A stretch of 7,072 nt of DNA from Thermoprotei archaeon. Lineage in GTDB: Archaea; Thermoproteota; Methanomethylicia; Nezhaarchaeales; WYZ-LMO8. The notes beneath the pieces were generated by a model. That model made no database searches. It saw only the letters and a list, made by a program, of their open reading frames with translations, and was not told the DNA's origin. Each line of letters begins with the position of its first letter. The first letter of the stretch is position 1. This document shows positions 1 through 6,141 of this stretch, piece after piece. The position numbers and the translations under genes are program-made. The stretch spans positions 1 to 7,072 of the forward strand of contig QMSF01000045.1 in assembly GCA_003649565.1 (NCBI GenBank), in the 5' to 3' direction.

Positions 1-146
1 ATCTCGAGACATATATCTGGTTGTCTTCTGTTAGGGAGCTGAACTTCTTGGACTGTTGAGATATTAATGCCGTACTTTCTTGAAATATCTCTAATTAAAT
101 TTTCGATTATAGGATATAGACTGCGCTCAGTGACTTTGATGCTCAT
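1..146 (-). CDS. 5' part of an unidentified protein, runs off the left edge
   Basis: The minus strand is open from an ATG at 146-144 to the window edge (48 codons visible, no stop). The start is well supported: a purine-rich GGAGAGGTGA lies at 160-151, just upstream, and AT-rich promoter-like DNA precedes it. The visible protein begins MSIKVTERSLYPIIENLIRD and goes on through KYGINISTVQEVQ to RRQPDICLE. The first 25 residues look like an amphipathic helix, followed by a likely beta strand and a PDI motif. The pattern YPIIE, VQEV and QPDI recalls the N-terminal part of some nuclease or DNA-modification proteins, but this is only a resemblance and no catalytic motif is complete in the visible part. 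I do not recognise the family. It is transcribed away from everything else on the left side. Confidence 0.7.
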   Translation of the reverse strand, partial: MSIKVTERSLYPIIENLIRDISRKYGINISTVQEVQLPNRRQPDICLE

Positions 147-150
147 TTAC

Positions 151-160
151 TCACCTCTCC
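151..160 (-). promoter_or_regulatory. Shine-Dalgarno of the left-edge minus-strand gene
   Basis: On the minus strand GGAGAGGTGA sits 4 bases before the ATG at 146. The GAGGTGA part matches the archaeal 16S anti-Shine-Dalgarno complement very well, and it fixes the start of a gene whose body lies mostly outside the window. Confidence 0.7.
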
Positions 161-197
161 CTATCAGTAATTCTCTGGTTGTTAATTTTGAATATTC

Positions 198-217
198 TAT
201 AAAATTTCTTAAATATT
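198..217 (-). promoter_or_regulatory. Candidate TATA-box region for the left-edge gene
   Basis: Read on the minus strand, two AT-rich archaeal TATA-like stretches, AATATTTAA (217-209) and AAATTTTATA (207-198), lie 50-70 bases before the ATG. With initiation about 25 bases downstream, the second box would give a leader of roughly 30 bases that includes the Shine-Dalgarno. The assignment rests on composition and spacing only. Confidence 0.4.
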
Positions 218-361
218 ATAATCTCATTATACACTCTAGTTCTCATGTTAGTTAACGATCCATGAGTGTACTTCAATGACTACACCTATAGTTAGGTTAG
301 GTTATAGGGATATAATGCTTAACTTTCAAGATAACGTCCCCCTCATGAACTAGCTCTCACA

Positions 362-466
362 ATGGATCTTCCTTGGAGAGAGGTACATGAGCTTTGTATT
401 AAAGCTTGCAGGAAGGGGCCAGCACATATCTGCAAGACTCTTGCAAGGTGTCGCGTGTGCAACTGA
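362..466 (+). CDS. Small Cys-rich ORF, doubtful
   Basis: A 34-codon ORF starts with ATG at 362 and ends with TGA at 464-466. The product begins MDLPWREVHELCIKAC and contains five cysteines (residues 12, 16, 24, 30, 33), with Cx3C and CxxC spacings that could bind a metal. There is no Shine-Dalgarno before the ATG. The same frame stays open after the TGA up to and beyond the ATG of the decayed gene at 515, so this may instead be the broken 5' part of that gene. Composition looks protein-like rather than random, but support is weak. Apart from this ORF, 147-514 shows only the promoter of the left gene and a short GTTAGG double repeat near 290. Confidence 0.25.
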   Translation: MDLPWREVHELCIKACRKGPAHICKTLARCRVCN

Positions 467-514
467 AGGTTAGGCTTACGTTCCCATCTAAGATCAGGTA
501 AGATTGGGGGCGTT

Positions 515-1159
515 ATGGTCGACTATAAGACTCTTCAGAAAGCTAGAGACATTGTGAAGGCACAATTTGGCGAGAGTTGCACTTATGATTTAGGTGTAGA
601 GTTGATTACAAAAATATGAGGACCCTCTTGTATGGTGCTATGCTGTAATCGTATTCTTAGCTGACTGGAATTAGGTGTACTATAGGGGGAAGCGCTCCAG
701 CGAGGTTGTGCTGAGTATTATGGAGGGCTTATGCCCGCTATTGGAGGAGGTGAAGGATGTTATTTTGAAGTTTAGGGAGCTTAAGCTTGATGAGGTTCAG
801 GATTCCGAGTTGGAAGATCTTAGGCCGATATAACGGGCTTATTTGATAGGATTGCAAAGATAGTGGGGTCGATAGGAGCTTCGAAGGCTTTGCATTTGTT
901 AGCTCCTAGCTTCTTCATGATGTGGAATGATAAGATAAGAGAACATTACGGAGTAAGTGCGGACGGCGATGATTATTATGAGTTTCTTAAGAAGATGAGG
1001 GATGAAGTACGCGAAGCCGTAGAACGCTATTCCGAAGAGCGTGGGATAACTGACTATTCTAAGGCTCGCGAGGAGCTTGAGAGGAGCGTAGGTAAGCCAT
1101 TGCTGAAGGTAATGGATGAATACAACTACTTGGCTTTTACGAGGAGGGTGAAGTTCTAA
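515..1159 (+). pseudogene. Decayed gene for a helical protein of about 214 residues
   Basis: The first piece starts at ATG 515, with GGGGGCG (506-512) as a plausible Shine-Dalgarno, and reads MVDYKTLQKARDIVKAQFGE to a TGA at 617. Shifting frame in the A run at 610-614 (into the frame of 612) continues sensibly as KYEDPLVWCYAVIVFLADW, hits an in-frame TAG at 672-674, and goes on through VVLSIMEGLCPLLEEVKDV to TAA at 831. A second shift near 830-833 leads into TGLFDRIAKIVGSIGASKAL and then HLLAPSFFMMWNDKIREHYG, ending at TAA 1157-1159. The last part alone is a 98-residue ORF from a GTG at 863, but it continues upstream without a start signal and is best read as the 3' end of the broken gene. 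The joined product is mostly helical and soluble, with a conserved-looking ALHLLAPSFFMMW motif. I do not recognise a function. Sequencing errors could explain the shift in the A run but not easily the TAG. Confidence 0.65.
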
Positions 1160-1236
1160 GCCATAGGGCTTTCTAACAAGTGATGGATTTATGTAGAGTG
1201 GTAAACGGCCTAGATAGTGGAGGCTGAGGAGCTTAT

Positions 1237-1777
1237 ATGGCATCAGAAGGTATAATCCTAGCTCATAATCTAGAAAAAAGTCACTGCAAGTTGTATTTTA
1301 TGCGGGCAAGAGGTCGAGATAGTTAGGCCTGAAGCTCCTGAGGGCGGCCTGCTACTAGAGGGTGACTGTGATAACTGTGGAGCCCATATAAGAGTCTATG
1401 AGGTAGAGAAGCTCTGTCCCAAATGCTTTGGAATATTAATGCATGGACCCTCTCAGCTCGTTCTTGATGCTCGAGGCCTCCTAAGAGCGCTTTTCGATAA
1501 GGATCTTCTCATGGATGAGGTTGATGGGGGGGATACCGCTTAACTATGTCCTAAGCGTTACACTTACTAAGCTTCTACTCATTAAGCCTGATGTTCCACT
1601 TGATAAGGAATCCTATAAAGATGATGAGATCGAGCGTGAGATTTGTGTGCTTGTACTAGCTGAGCGCTCTCATGCCATGGGGGAATTTTGCTAGAAATTG
1701 CCCTCTAGGAGCTTATCAAGAATGAGGGCTGGATAAGGCTGTGTATTAAGGAAGCTCTTCGCAGTGTTAGGCTTTAA
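1237..1777 (+). pseudogene. Decayed gene for a zinc-ribbon-like protein of about 180 residues
   Basis: ATG 1237, behind GAGGAGC (1225-1231), opens MASEGIILAHNLEK. A shift at the A6 run 1274-1279 then gives VTASCILCGQEVEI, GDCDNCGAHIRVYEVE and KLCPKCFGILMHG. The three CxxC pairs (codons at 1292/1301, 1367/1376 and 1415/1424) look like a zinc-binding ribbon or treble-clef arrangement. This frame stops at TAA 1541. Skipping one base of the G7 run at 1526-1532 restores coding as IPLNYVLSVTLTKLLLIKPD to a TAG at 1692. A further shift at the G5 run 1679-1683 gives GILLEIAL, a TAG at 1706-1708, then ELIKNEGWIRLCIKEA to TAA 1775-1777. No single frame is long enough to be called a gene, but the joined product is coherent. 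Zinc binding is inferred from the cysteines; role unknown. It follows the other broken gene on the same strand by 77 bases. Confidence 0.6.
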
Positions 1778-1817
1778 GAGTTCTAGACCTGAACCTTCGT
1801 GCTAATATTAGTATCCT

Positions 1818-1825
1818 CATATATC
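1818..1825 (+). promoter_or_regulatory. Candidate TATA box for the transglutaminase-like gene
   Basis: CATATATC lies about 34-41 bases before the TTG start at 1859. Initiation some 25 bases downstream would give a short leader of about 10-12 bases holding the Shine-Dalgarno. The box lies after the last remnant of the broken zinc gene, so the downstream gene probably has its own promoter. Confidence 0.4.
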
Positions 1826-1847
1826 ATTCGCTGATCCGCTAGGTATC

Positions 1848-1857
1848 GGGGGCGGAG
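1848..1857 (+). promoter_or_regulatory. Shine-Dalgarno that decides a TTG start
   Basis: GGGGGCGGAG directly precedes the TTG at 1859. The G5 part is 6 bases from the start and the GGAG part only 1. This purine block is the main reason to accept the TTG rather than a later in-frame codon. Confidence 0.55.
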
Positions 1858-1858
1858 C

Positions 1859-2818
1859 TTGGGTAGAAGGTTGGCAGTAGTTGTTGCTTTACTATTGCTT
1901 ATGCTATTCATGATAGGCAATATAATCTTTGAGAGGAGCAGGCATGAGGCTTATGAGGAGCTTAAGAGGGCTTATAAGGAGCTTCTCAATGAGCATCTTG
2001 AGCTTCTCTCCCGCTATAATGGGCTTAAGGAGGCTTATGAAGTGCTTAAGGCTAGGTTTGGGGAGCTTAGGGCTAACTATTCTGAGGCTTGGTTTAGGGC
2101 TGGTGTGTATTGGAAGGCCTTGATGTTCTTGGGCAATAGGAGTATTACCTTAAGGCTTAAGGTTGCAGCACCTTATGAGGAGGGGTTTAAGTTCGGTGTC
2201 ATAGAGGTTAAGATTCCACTATGGAAGTATGCTCTTTACAAAGTATGTGGTAATCCTAAGCGTTTAGGACTCGACCCTTATAATGATACCGTCTTGTATG
2301 AGATTGTTGAGAGAGTTCGTGAATGGCTTATTCATGAGGGATTATTTGATGAGGAGAGATTTGCAAATGCTTTGGTAAGCATAGCCCAATTATTGCCTTA
2401 TAACAAGAGTAGAGGAGGGTGGCCTGTGGAGACTTTAGTTGATGGTGGGGTCTGCTGGGATAAGGCTCAACTTGCGGTTGTCTTGCTAAGGATTGCTGGT
2501 TATGACACGGTGATCGTATGCTATGGTGACCACACTGTTGTAGCTGTGCATTTATCAAGACCACCAAAGTTTGCTCTGGGGCTTGGCTATTACCATGGTC
2601 GTTTAGAGTGGTGCGAGCCCGAAGATGCTTGGTATATAGTCCTTAGAGGCAAGAAATACTATCTCGTTCAAAGTACATCCCCAGAACCTCACACCATAGG
2701 CACTATGCTGGGCCGGGACGCGATTGGATATTTCAAGAAAGGTGATGTTCACATAGATTGGCCTTACTATGGCGAGAGGCCTGAGAAAATTCATGCACCT
2801 CCTTATAGGGATGAGTAG
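1859..2818 (+). CDS. Membrane-anchored transglutaminase-like protein
   Basis: This 319-residue protein starts at TTG 1859. MGRR is followed by one hydrophobic segment (about residues 5-24), so it is probably an N-terminal anchor with the rest outside the cell. Residues 28-75 are a Glu/Leu/Arg-rich coiled coil. A transglutaminase-like domain occupies about 140-290: Cys199 in GGVCWDKAQ is the expected nucleophile at a helix start, and His225 in YGDHTVVAVHL the expected histidine. At the third position, usually Asp or Glu in a 'yyl(D/E)xT' strand, this protein has Gln271 in YYLVQSTSPEP. Known relatives use the triad for cysteine-protease or amide chemistry, but many archaeal members are uncharacterised. 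The Gln suggests weak, altered or lost catalysis. The upstream TTG keeps the basic n-region; a start at Leu5 would remove it. The gene stands alone after two decayed genes and faces the secreted 848-residue protein gene. A role in the envelope is inference. Confidence 0.85.
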   Translation: MGRRLAVVVALLLLMLFMIGNIIFERSRHEAYEELKRAYKELLNEHLELLSRYNGLKEAYEVLKARFGELRANYSEAWFRAGVYWKALMFLGNRSITLRLKVAAPYEEGFKFGVIEVKIPLWKYALYKVCGNPKRLGLDPYNDTVLYEIVERVREWLIHEGLFDEERFANALVSIAQLLPYNKSRGGWPVETLVDGGVCWDKAQLAVVLLRIAGYDTVIVCYGDHTVVAVHLSRPPKFALGLGYYHGRLEWCEPEDAWYIVLRGKKYYLVQSTSPEPHTIGTMLGRDAIGYFKKGDVHIDWPYYGERPEKIHAPPYRDE

Positions 2819-2882
2819 TTTCCCACGATAATGTTACTATCCTTGAGGGTAGAAAGGTGGAAAAGGAACCCTTCACCTTCGG

Positions 2883-2906
2883 AGGATGGTAGAACTCCTA
2901 CCGCCT
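2883..2906 (+). repeat. Small hairpin 3' of the transglutaminase-like gene
   Basis: GGTAG (2888-2892) and CTACC (2898-2902) form a perfect 5-bp stem around a 5-base loop, extended after a small bulge by AGG (2883-2885) pairing with CCT (2904-2906). It lies 65 bases after the stop codon and could mark the 3' end of the transcript. No T-run follows, so a terminator role is unproven. Confidence 0.3.
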
Positions 2907-2956
2907 AGTAACCTCTTAGTTTACATGATACGTTTAAGTTCCCAATCAAGAGTTAC

Positions 2957-2964
2957 TTAAAATA
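2957..2964 (+). promoter_or_regulatory. TATA-like box ahead of the CRISPR repeats
   Basis: TTAAAATA is centred about 25 bases before the first CRISPR-type repeat at 2985. Archaeal transcription starts about 25 bases after the TATA box, so a transcript would begin at the first repeat and run in the direction that places the ATTGAAAG tag 3' in each repeat. This fits a leader promoter, but the short sequence could be chance in AT-rich DNA. Confidence 0.4.
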
Positions 2965-2984
2965 GTGAGCTCAAGTGATGGTTA

Positions 2985-3121
2985 GCATTTCAAGAAGAAT
3001 ATTGAAAGTATGCTAGGGCGATAATAATTAAGGGCTCCTCCCCACCTCCATTGCATTTCAAGAAGAATGTTAAAAGAAAGCTAAAGTTCAGAAGTCGAAT
3101 TTTCAAAAGGAATATTGGAAG
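2985..3121 (+). CRISPR. Relict or minimal CRISPR array, two good repeats and one degenerate
   Basis: Repeat 1 (2985-3008, 24 bases) starts GCATTTCAAGAAGAAT and ends in ATTGAAAG, the 8-base tag left by Cas6 cleavage in many crenarchaeal crRNAs. Repeat 2 (3053-3076) matches 22 of 24 bases, with the changes inside the tag (GTTAAAAG). The 44-base interval between them (3009-3052) is non-repetitive and of normal archaeal spacer length. Repeat 3 (3098-3121) matches 18 of 24, keeping TTTCAA and GGAATATTGG, after an interval of only 21 bases. Decay rising away from the promoter side fits the leader-distal end of an array. No cas gene is in the window. The array sits in the gap between two convergent genes. 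A 62-codon ORF read through it is not credible as a gene. The chance that the first two repeats are unrelated is small; calling it CRISPR rests on the tag and spacing. Confidence 0.6.
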
Positions 3122-3180
3122 GCAGACCTCATCATACCAGAAGAAGTGGAGTTCTCTAGGAAGAAAAGGCTTGAGGGCAA

Positions 3181-5727
3181 TTAAGCAGGTGGATCTCTTG
3201 CTAACAATATCCTTGCATACTTCACGTTGCTATAAATGATGCCCTCACTCTGGGCTATTCCAATAGCCCATATTTCATATTTGCTTGGTAGTGGTATGTT
3301 GAATTCTGCAAAGGGCTTAGCCTCTTTGATATAAGTCCTTACCTCATCACTCTCTAGATCTTTGACTAATAGCATGATCCAGCCTTGTAATGGCTTCATC
3401 TTAGCCCAATCAATTAACTTAAGCTTAAGCTTAACCTCTAGCATGCCATTATCAGTCTTGAGCTCATAGACCGGTATGGCAAGCTCATGATATGCTATCG
3501 TATCATTTAATGCCCACATACACTGGGGCGTGAGCTTAAGCCTTGCATCAATTGCAGGCTGTTCAATATCACCAATGCTTATTAAAGCATAGCTTATTGA
3601 AGCTTTACCATCAAGATTAGCCTTAGCAAGCTTAAGCAATGGCTTAACATCTTCAAATAATGAGCCTTTAAGCACGATGTTAGCAAGCTTTGCTGTCAAA
3701 TATTTACGACCCTTAACGATGGTACTATCCGCTAACCATTCATAAGCCACGACTATTAATGTCTGGTCAGAGCTTATAGGCAACCAGTAAAGCTTTGGCT
3801 TAATCTTTGAAATGACAATTCTTGCACTAGCGCTTCCTGAACCTTTATCACCATAAGTATTATGCCATTCATATTCAACTATAAAGCTCTGCGTAATGTA
3901 GTCTTTATCGCCTAGTATTGAGTGATCCACAAGCCATGAGCCTACCTTATGCCTATGAGTGCTATCACTTGAATGCTTAAAACTACATGTCTTAGTAGCT
4001 TTTGAGCATTTAGGCCCATGCTCTTTAGAGAAGCTCTCAACATAATTAGCCCAATCAGGACACTTAATGCGTAGAGTGCATGTTACTGGATACTTCTTAA
4101 CGTCCTTATCATAGAGCTTTTCACCTTGATAAATGCCATTAGGTGGTGGACTATCATGCCATGAGCCGTCATAGTAGTACTTATTGATTAATCGCTTCCT
4201 AGTGCTTGTCTTATGACCAACCTTAATGTAGATGAAGGCTGAGAAGTATTCATCAGGCATTAGATGGTCATAGTCTGAGCCATGATAATTGCCATAAGCA
4301 TCAGTGTAGGCTACGTGCACTTCAACGCCTTTAACTATGTAGCGTATATGCTCTTCAAGCACATAGCCTTGCCAATATGGAGTCTTAGAAGGCTTAGACC
4401 CCCCACTACCGCCTCCACCATTTCCTCCATCATTATCATTGCTAGCTTTAAATACTGCTATTAGCTCATGATCTCTATCCATGATTATTGTAATTGAAGA
4501 CTCATAGCCTACGATTCGACCATCAAGCTCCCAACGATCAAACTCATAGCCTTCATAGGCAGTAGCGGTGACTGTAACTCTCTCCCCGTATTCATGCTCA
4601 TAGACGCCAGGTAATGGGTCTATGGTTCCCGAACCTTCGGGATATACCTTGATAATGAGTACAGGCTTTTCAGGCTCAACGGGTCTGTAATAGGCTACTA
4701 GTTCACCATCATCACTAATACCCACACTTGTAACAAGACTTCTCTCATTGTTTACGCTAACACCGCCCTTGACCTCCCAATGGTCAAACACATAATCCAT
4801 GTCATCTATGCTTACCTTCTCAGGAGCTATTAGCGTGTATGTGCCCTTCCATATGTAGTCAACGTAGCCTTCTCCCTTGACTACACCATCAGCATCAGCT
4901 TTCCCATCACCATCACTATCCACAGCCCTGACCAGCTTGATGGTTGCTGGCAGTATCTTGCCAGTCTTGAGATCTCTAGCCTCAACCCGAACTGTCCTCG
5001 TGTAGTCTAGGAGCGTCATTCTATAGGCTTCCGTCCAGTAATCCCCCACGGAGACTTCGCTCGCATCATTCACCTTCCTAGCCGAGGCGTAGAAGTACAG
5101 CCTATCAACATAGCTCACGCTCTTGCCCTTCTCGATCCTCTCGCCACTAGTAGGATTGGTGATTATTCGTACGTACTGGGAGCTTGCGCAGGCTATTATG
5201 TTCATTCCATCGCCGATAGGCCATAGGCCTGAGTAGTACAGCATCCCATAGACGTAGCCCCTCCCGCCTACGGTGCCCCTAGCGATTGCTTTAGCTTCAT
5301 AGGTGGCTATCTTGAATTTCCAGAGCCAGACCTCTTGATAGAAGTAGGCTTCGACCTCGAAGTAAGGCTTAAGGGCTTGAGCAGTTAGTGGCTTACCACC
5401 CACATCCTTTAGAATGCCTGTCACTGTAAGCATACCCTTGGCATATGTTCGGGGGCTTGCTATCCTCAAGCTCTTATAGCCTGTTCCAAATCTGACCTTG
5501 ATGCTGACGTATGCGTTAGTGACTTTTGGCACATTAACTAGATATTCGACATCAAGCCTTACCTTGGCATGCCTTGCATACGGCTTTGATGGGTTTGGAG
5601 ACCCTGGTATGATGTTGCCACTGCCTCTTGTGTAGGCTTGTAGTGGGGCTTGGGCTAGGATGCTTATGAGCATTATGAGGGCTAAGATTATTCCCCAGAA
5701 CTTAGGGCTAACTATTACACGCTTCAT
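3181..5727 (-). CDS. Large secreted beta-rich surface protein with InlB-B-repeat-like modules
   Basis: An 848-residue protein starts at ATG 5727, the only start after an in-frame TAA, and ends at TAA 3183-3181. MKRVIVSPK followed by a hydrophobic core (about 11-25) and AQAPLQA is a signal peptide with probable cleavage near residue 31. Residues 270-278 (DSDGDGKAD) match the DxDGDG calcium-binding loop of EF-hand, dockerin or thrombospondin-3 type. Two modules resemble divergent InlB B-repeats: about 296-348 (YTLIAPEKV, FDHWEVKGG, ELVAYY) and 357-427 (GSGTI, GYEFDRWELDG, ELIAVF). A Gly/Asn/Ser linker (430-446) joins a second half with four nearby cysteines (550, 556, 574, 581), suited to disulfides, and a His-rich patch near 584-593. 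There is no C-terminal membrane helix, so it is released or held by other surface proteins. The role is probably adhesive or structural; no enzyme motif was seen. There is no Shine-Dalgarno, so the mRNA is likely leaderless. It is divergent from the regulator at 5869. Confidence 0.85.
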   Translation of the reverse strand: MKRVIVSPKFWGIILALIMLISILAQAPLQAYTRGSGNIIPGSPNPSKPYARHAKVRLDVEYLVNVPKVTNAYVSIKVRFGTGYKSLRIASPRTYAKGMLTVTGILKDVGGKPLTAQALKPYFEVEAYFYQEVWLWKFKIATYEAKAIARGTVGGRGYVYGMLYYSGLWPIGDGMNIIACASSQYVRIITNPTSGERIEKGKSVSYVDRLYFYASARKVNDASEVSVGDYWTEAYRMTLLDYTRTVRVEARDLKTGKILPATIKLVRAVDSDGDGKADADGVVKGEGYVDYIWKGTYTLIAPEKVSIDDMDYVFDHWEVKGGVSVNNERSLVTSVGISDDGELVAYYRPVEPEKPVLIIKVYPEGSGTIDPLPGVYEHEYGERVTVTATAYEGYEFDRWELDGRIVGYESSITIIMDRDHELIAVFKASNDNDGGNGGGGSGGSKPSKTPYWQGYVLEEHIRYIVKGVEVHVAYTDAYGNYHGSDYDHLMPDEYFSAFIYIKVGHKTSTRKRLINKYYYDGSWHDSPPPNGIYQGEKLYDKDVKKYPVTCTLRIKCPDWANYVESFSKEHGPKCSKATKTCSFKHSSDSTHRHKVGSWLVDHSILGDKDYITQSFIVEYEWHNTYGDKGSGSASARIVISKIKPKLYWLPISSDQTLIVVAYEWLADSTIVKGRKYLTAKLANIVLKGSLFEDVKPLLKLAKANLDGKASISYALISIGDIEQPAIDARLKLTPQCMWALNDTIAYHELAIPVYELKTDNGMLEVKLKLKLIDWAKMKPLQGWIMLLVKDLESDEVRTYIKEAKPFAEFNIPLPSKYEIWAIGIAQSEGIIYSNVKYARILLARDPPA

Positions 5728-5745
5728 GAGGCTTAGGCTTAGAGG

Positions 5746-5752
5746 TTAAAAA
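5746..5752 (-). promoter_or_regulatory. Candidate TATA box of the large secreted-protein gene
   Basis: On the minus strand TTTTTAA is centred about 22 bases before the ATG at 5727. With no Shine-Dalgarno in between, this spacing suits a leaderless transcript starting at or near the A of the start codon. Confidence 0.5.
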
Positions 5753-5769
5753 GGAGGGTAGTAATGAGA

Positions 5770-5790
5770 GGTGACAGTAATTCTGCCACC
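5770..5790. promoter_or_regulatory. 21-bp interrupted palindrome in the divergent promoter region
   Basis: GGTG-N-CAG, five centre bases (TAATT), then CTG-N-CACC forms a near-perfect dyad with only two mismatched pairs. It lies about 18 bases upstream of the TATA box of the secreted-protein gene and about 42 bases upstream of that of the regulator gene. That is a natural place for a dimeric activator or repressor. The binding protein is unknown; the rest of 5728-5840 shows nothing else clear. Confidence 0.4.
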
Positions 5791-5832
5791 CTTGAAACTG
5801 CTACCTATGGGGTAACGGTACTCTGCAACCTC

Positions 5833-5839
5833 TTTTAAA
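5833..5839 (+). promoter_or_regulatory. Candidate TATA box of the regulator gene
   Basis: TTTTAAA lies about 33 bases before the ATG at 5869, predicting a transcription start near 5861-5865 and an almost leaderless mRNA. There is no Shine-Dalgarno before this ATG. The tandem repeats begin 2 bases after the box. Confidence 0.55.
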
Positions 5840-5840
5840 G

Positions 5841-5899
5841 CCGGTTTTCCGGAAGACCGGGTATTCGGATGTCCGGTTATTCGGATAATCGGAAAACCG
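5841..5899. promoter_or_regulatory. Tandem 16-bp repeat operator across the regulator start
   Basis: Three head-to-tail 16-bp units, CCGGTTTTCCGGAAGA (5841-5856), CCGGGTATTCGGATGT (5857-5872) and CCGGTTATTCGGATAA (5873-5888), are followed by TCGGAAAACCG (5889-5899). Each unit holds a CCG-n6-CGG dyad, and TATTCGGAT recurs exactly at 5862 and 5878. CGGTTTTCCG (5842-5851) and CGGAAAACCG (5890-5899) form a perfect 10-bp inverted repeat enclosing the block. The array starts just after the TATA box, spans the predicted transcription start and covers codons 1-10 of the regulator, where a repressor would block RNA polymerase. Ribbon-helix-helix proteins typically bind tandem short sites cooperatively, so autorepression by the encoded protein is the natural inference. 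Confidence 0.65.
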
Positions 5900-6129
5900 T
5901 AATCAGGATTGAGGCTGGGCTCCCTAGAGAGCTTGGCCTTAAATTCAAGAAGGAGGCATACAGGCGTAAGGGGTTTAGGAAGGGGGCTCTAAAGGAGGCT
6001 TTGATTGAGGCGATAAAACTATACCTTAATGCTTCAAGGCAAGACATTGAAGAATACATCTCAGATGTTAAGCATGAGGAGCTTAGGCTAAGCTCATTAA
6101 GTATGCTGGAGAGGCTCCTAGAGGAATAA
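5869..6129 (+). CDS. Ribbon-helix-helix DNA-binding protein, probable autorepressor or antitoxin-like
   Basis: The 86-residue product has the layout of an archaeal RHH/CopG-type protein. Residues 9-16 (KTVIRIEA) form the DNA-contacting beta strand and 19-33 helix A. GFRKG (35-39) is the turn, and 39-53 (ALKEALIEAIKLYL) helix B. The GFRKGALKEA pattern is common in archaeal plasmid and VapB-like RHH proteins. Residues 54-86 form an acidic helical tail, which in antitoxins binds a partner, but no toxin gene of normal size is adjacent. The ATG sits inside the tandem repeats and has no Shine-Dalgarno, consistent with a near-leaderless mRNA; no other start fits the beta strand better. After TAA 6127 the same frame continues open for 29 codons, so the protein may have lost its C-terminus. 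DNA binding is confident; the target is inferred. Confidence 0.8.
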   Translation: MSGYSDNRKTVIRIEAGLPRELGLKFKKEAYRRKGFRKGALKEALIEAIKLYLNASRQDIEEYISDVKHEELRLSSLSMLERLLEE

Positions 6130-6141
6130 GCCCTGAAATCT

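Noticed and set aside
67..255. A 62-codon plus-strand ORF near the left edge.
   Set aside because: It is antisense to the minus-strand gene with a clear Shine-Dalgarno and covers that gene's promoter; no ribosome site of its own.
290..303. GTTAGG repeated twice, resembling a telomere-like motif.
   Set aside because: Only two copies in AT-rich DNA, with no further repeats; chance is sufficient.
899..1243. A 114-codon minus-strand ORF.
   Set aside because: It lies opposite the better-supported plus-strand coding remnants and its product has the odd composition typical of antisense translation.
672..1708. Both in-frame stops inside the broken genes are TAG, hinting at pyrrolysine recoding.
   Set aside because: The same genes also carry frameshifts, and the intact gene 1859-2818 ends with TAG. 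Nonsense decay is simpler.
3150..3178. A stretch with CTAGGAAGAAAAGGCTTGAG that might be a fourth CRISPR repeat.
   Set aside because: Alignment to repeat 1 needs several gaps and lacks the ATTGAAAG end; not distinguishable from chance.
3051..3239. A 62-codon plus-strand ORF with a Lys/Arg-rich product.
   Set aside because: It consists mainly of the CRISPR repeats and overlaps the 3' end of the large minus-strand gene; no ribosome site.
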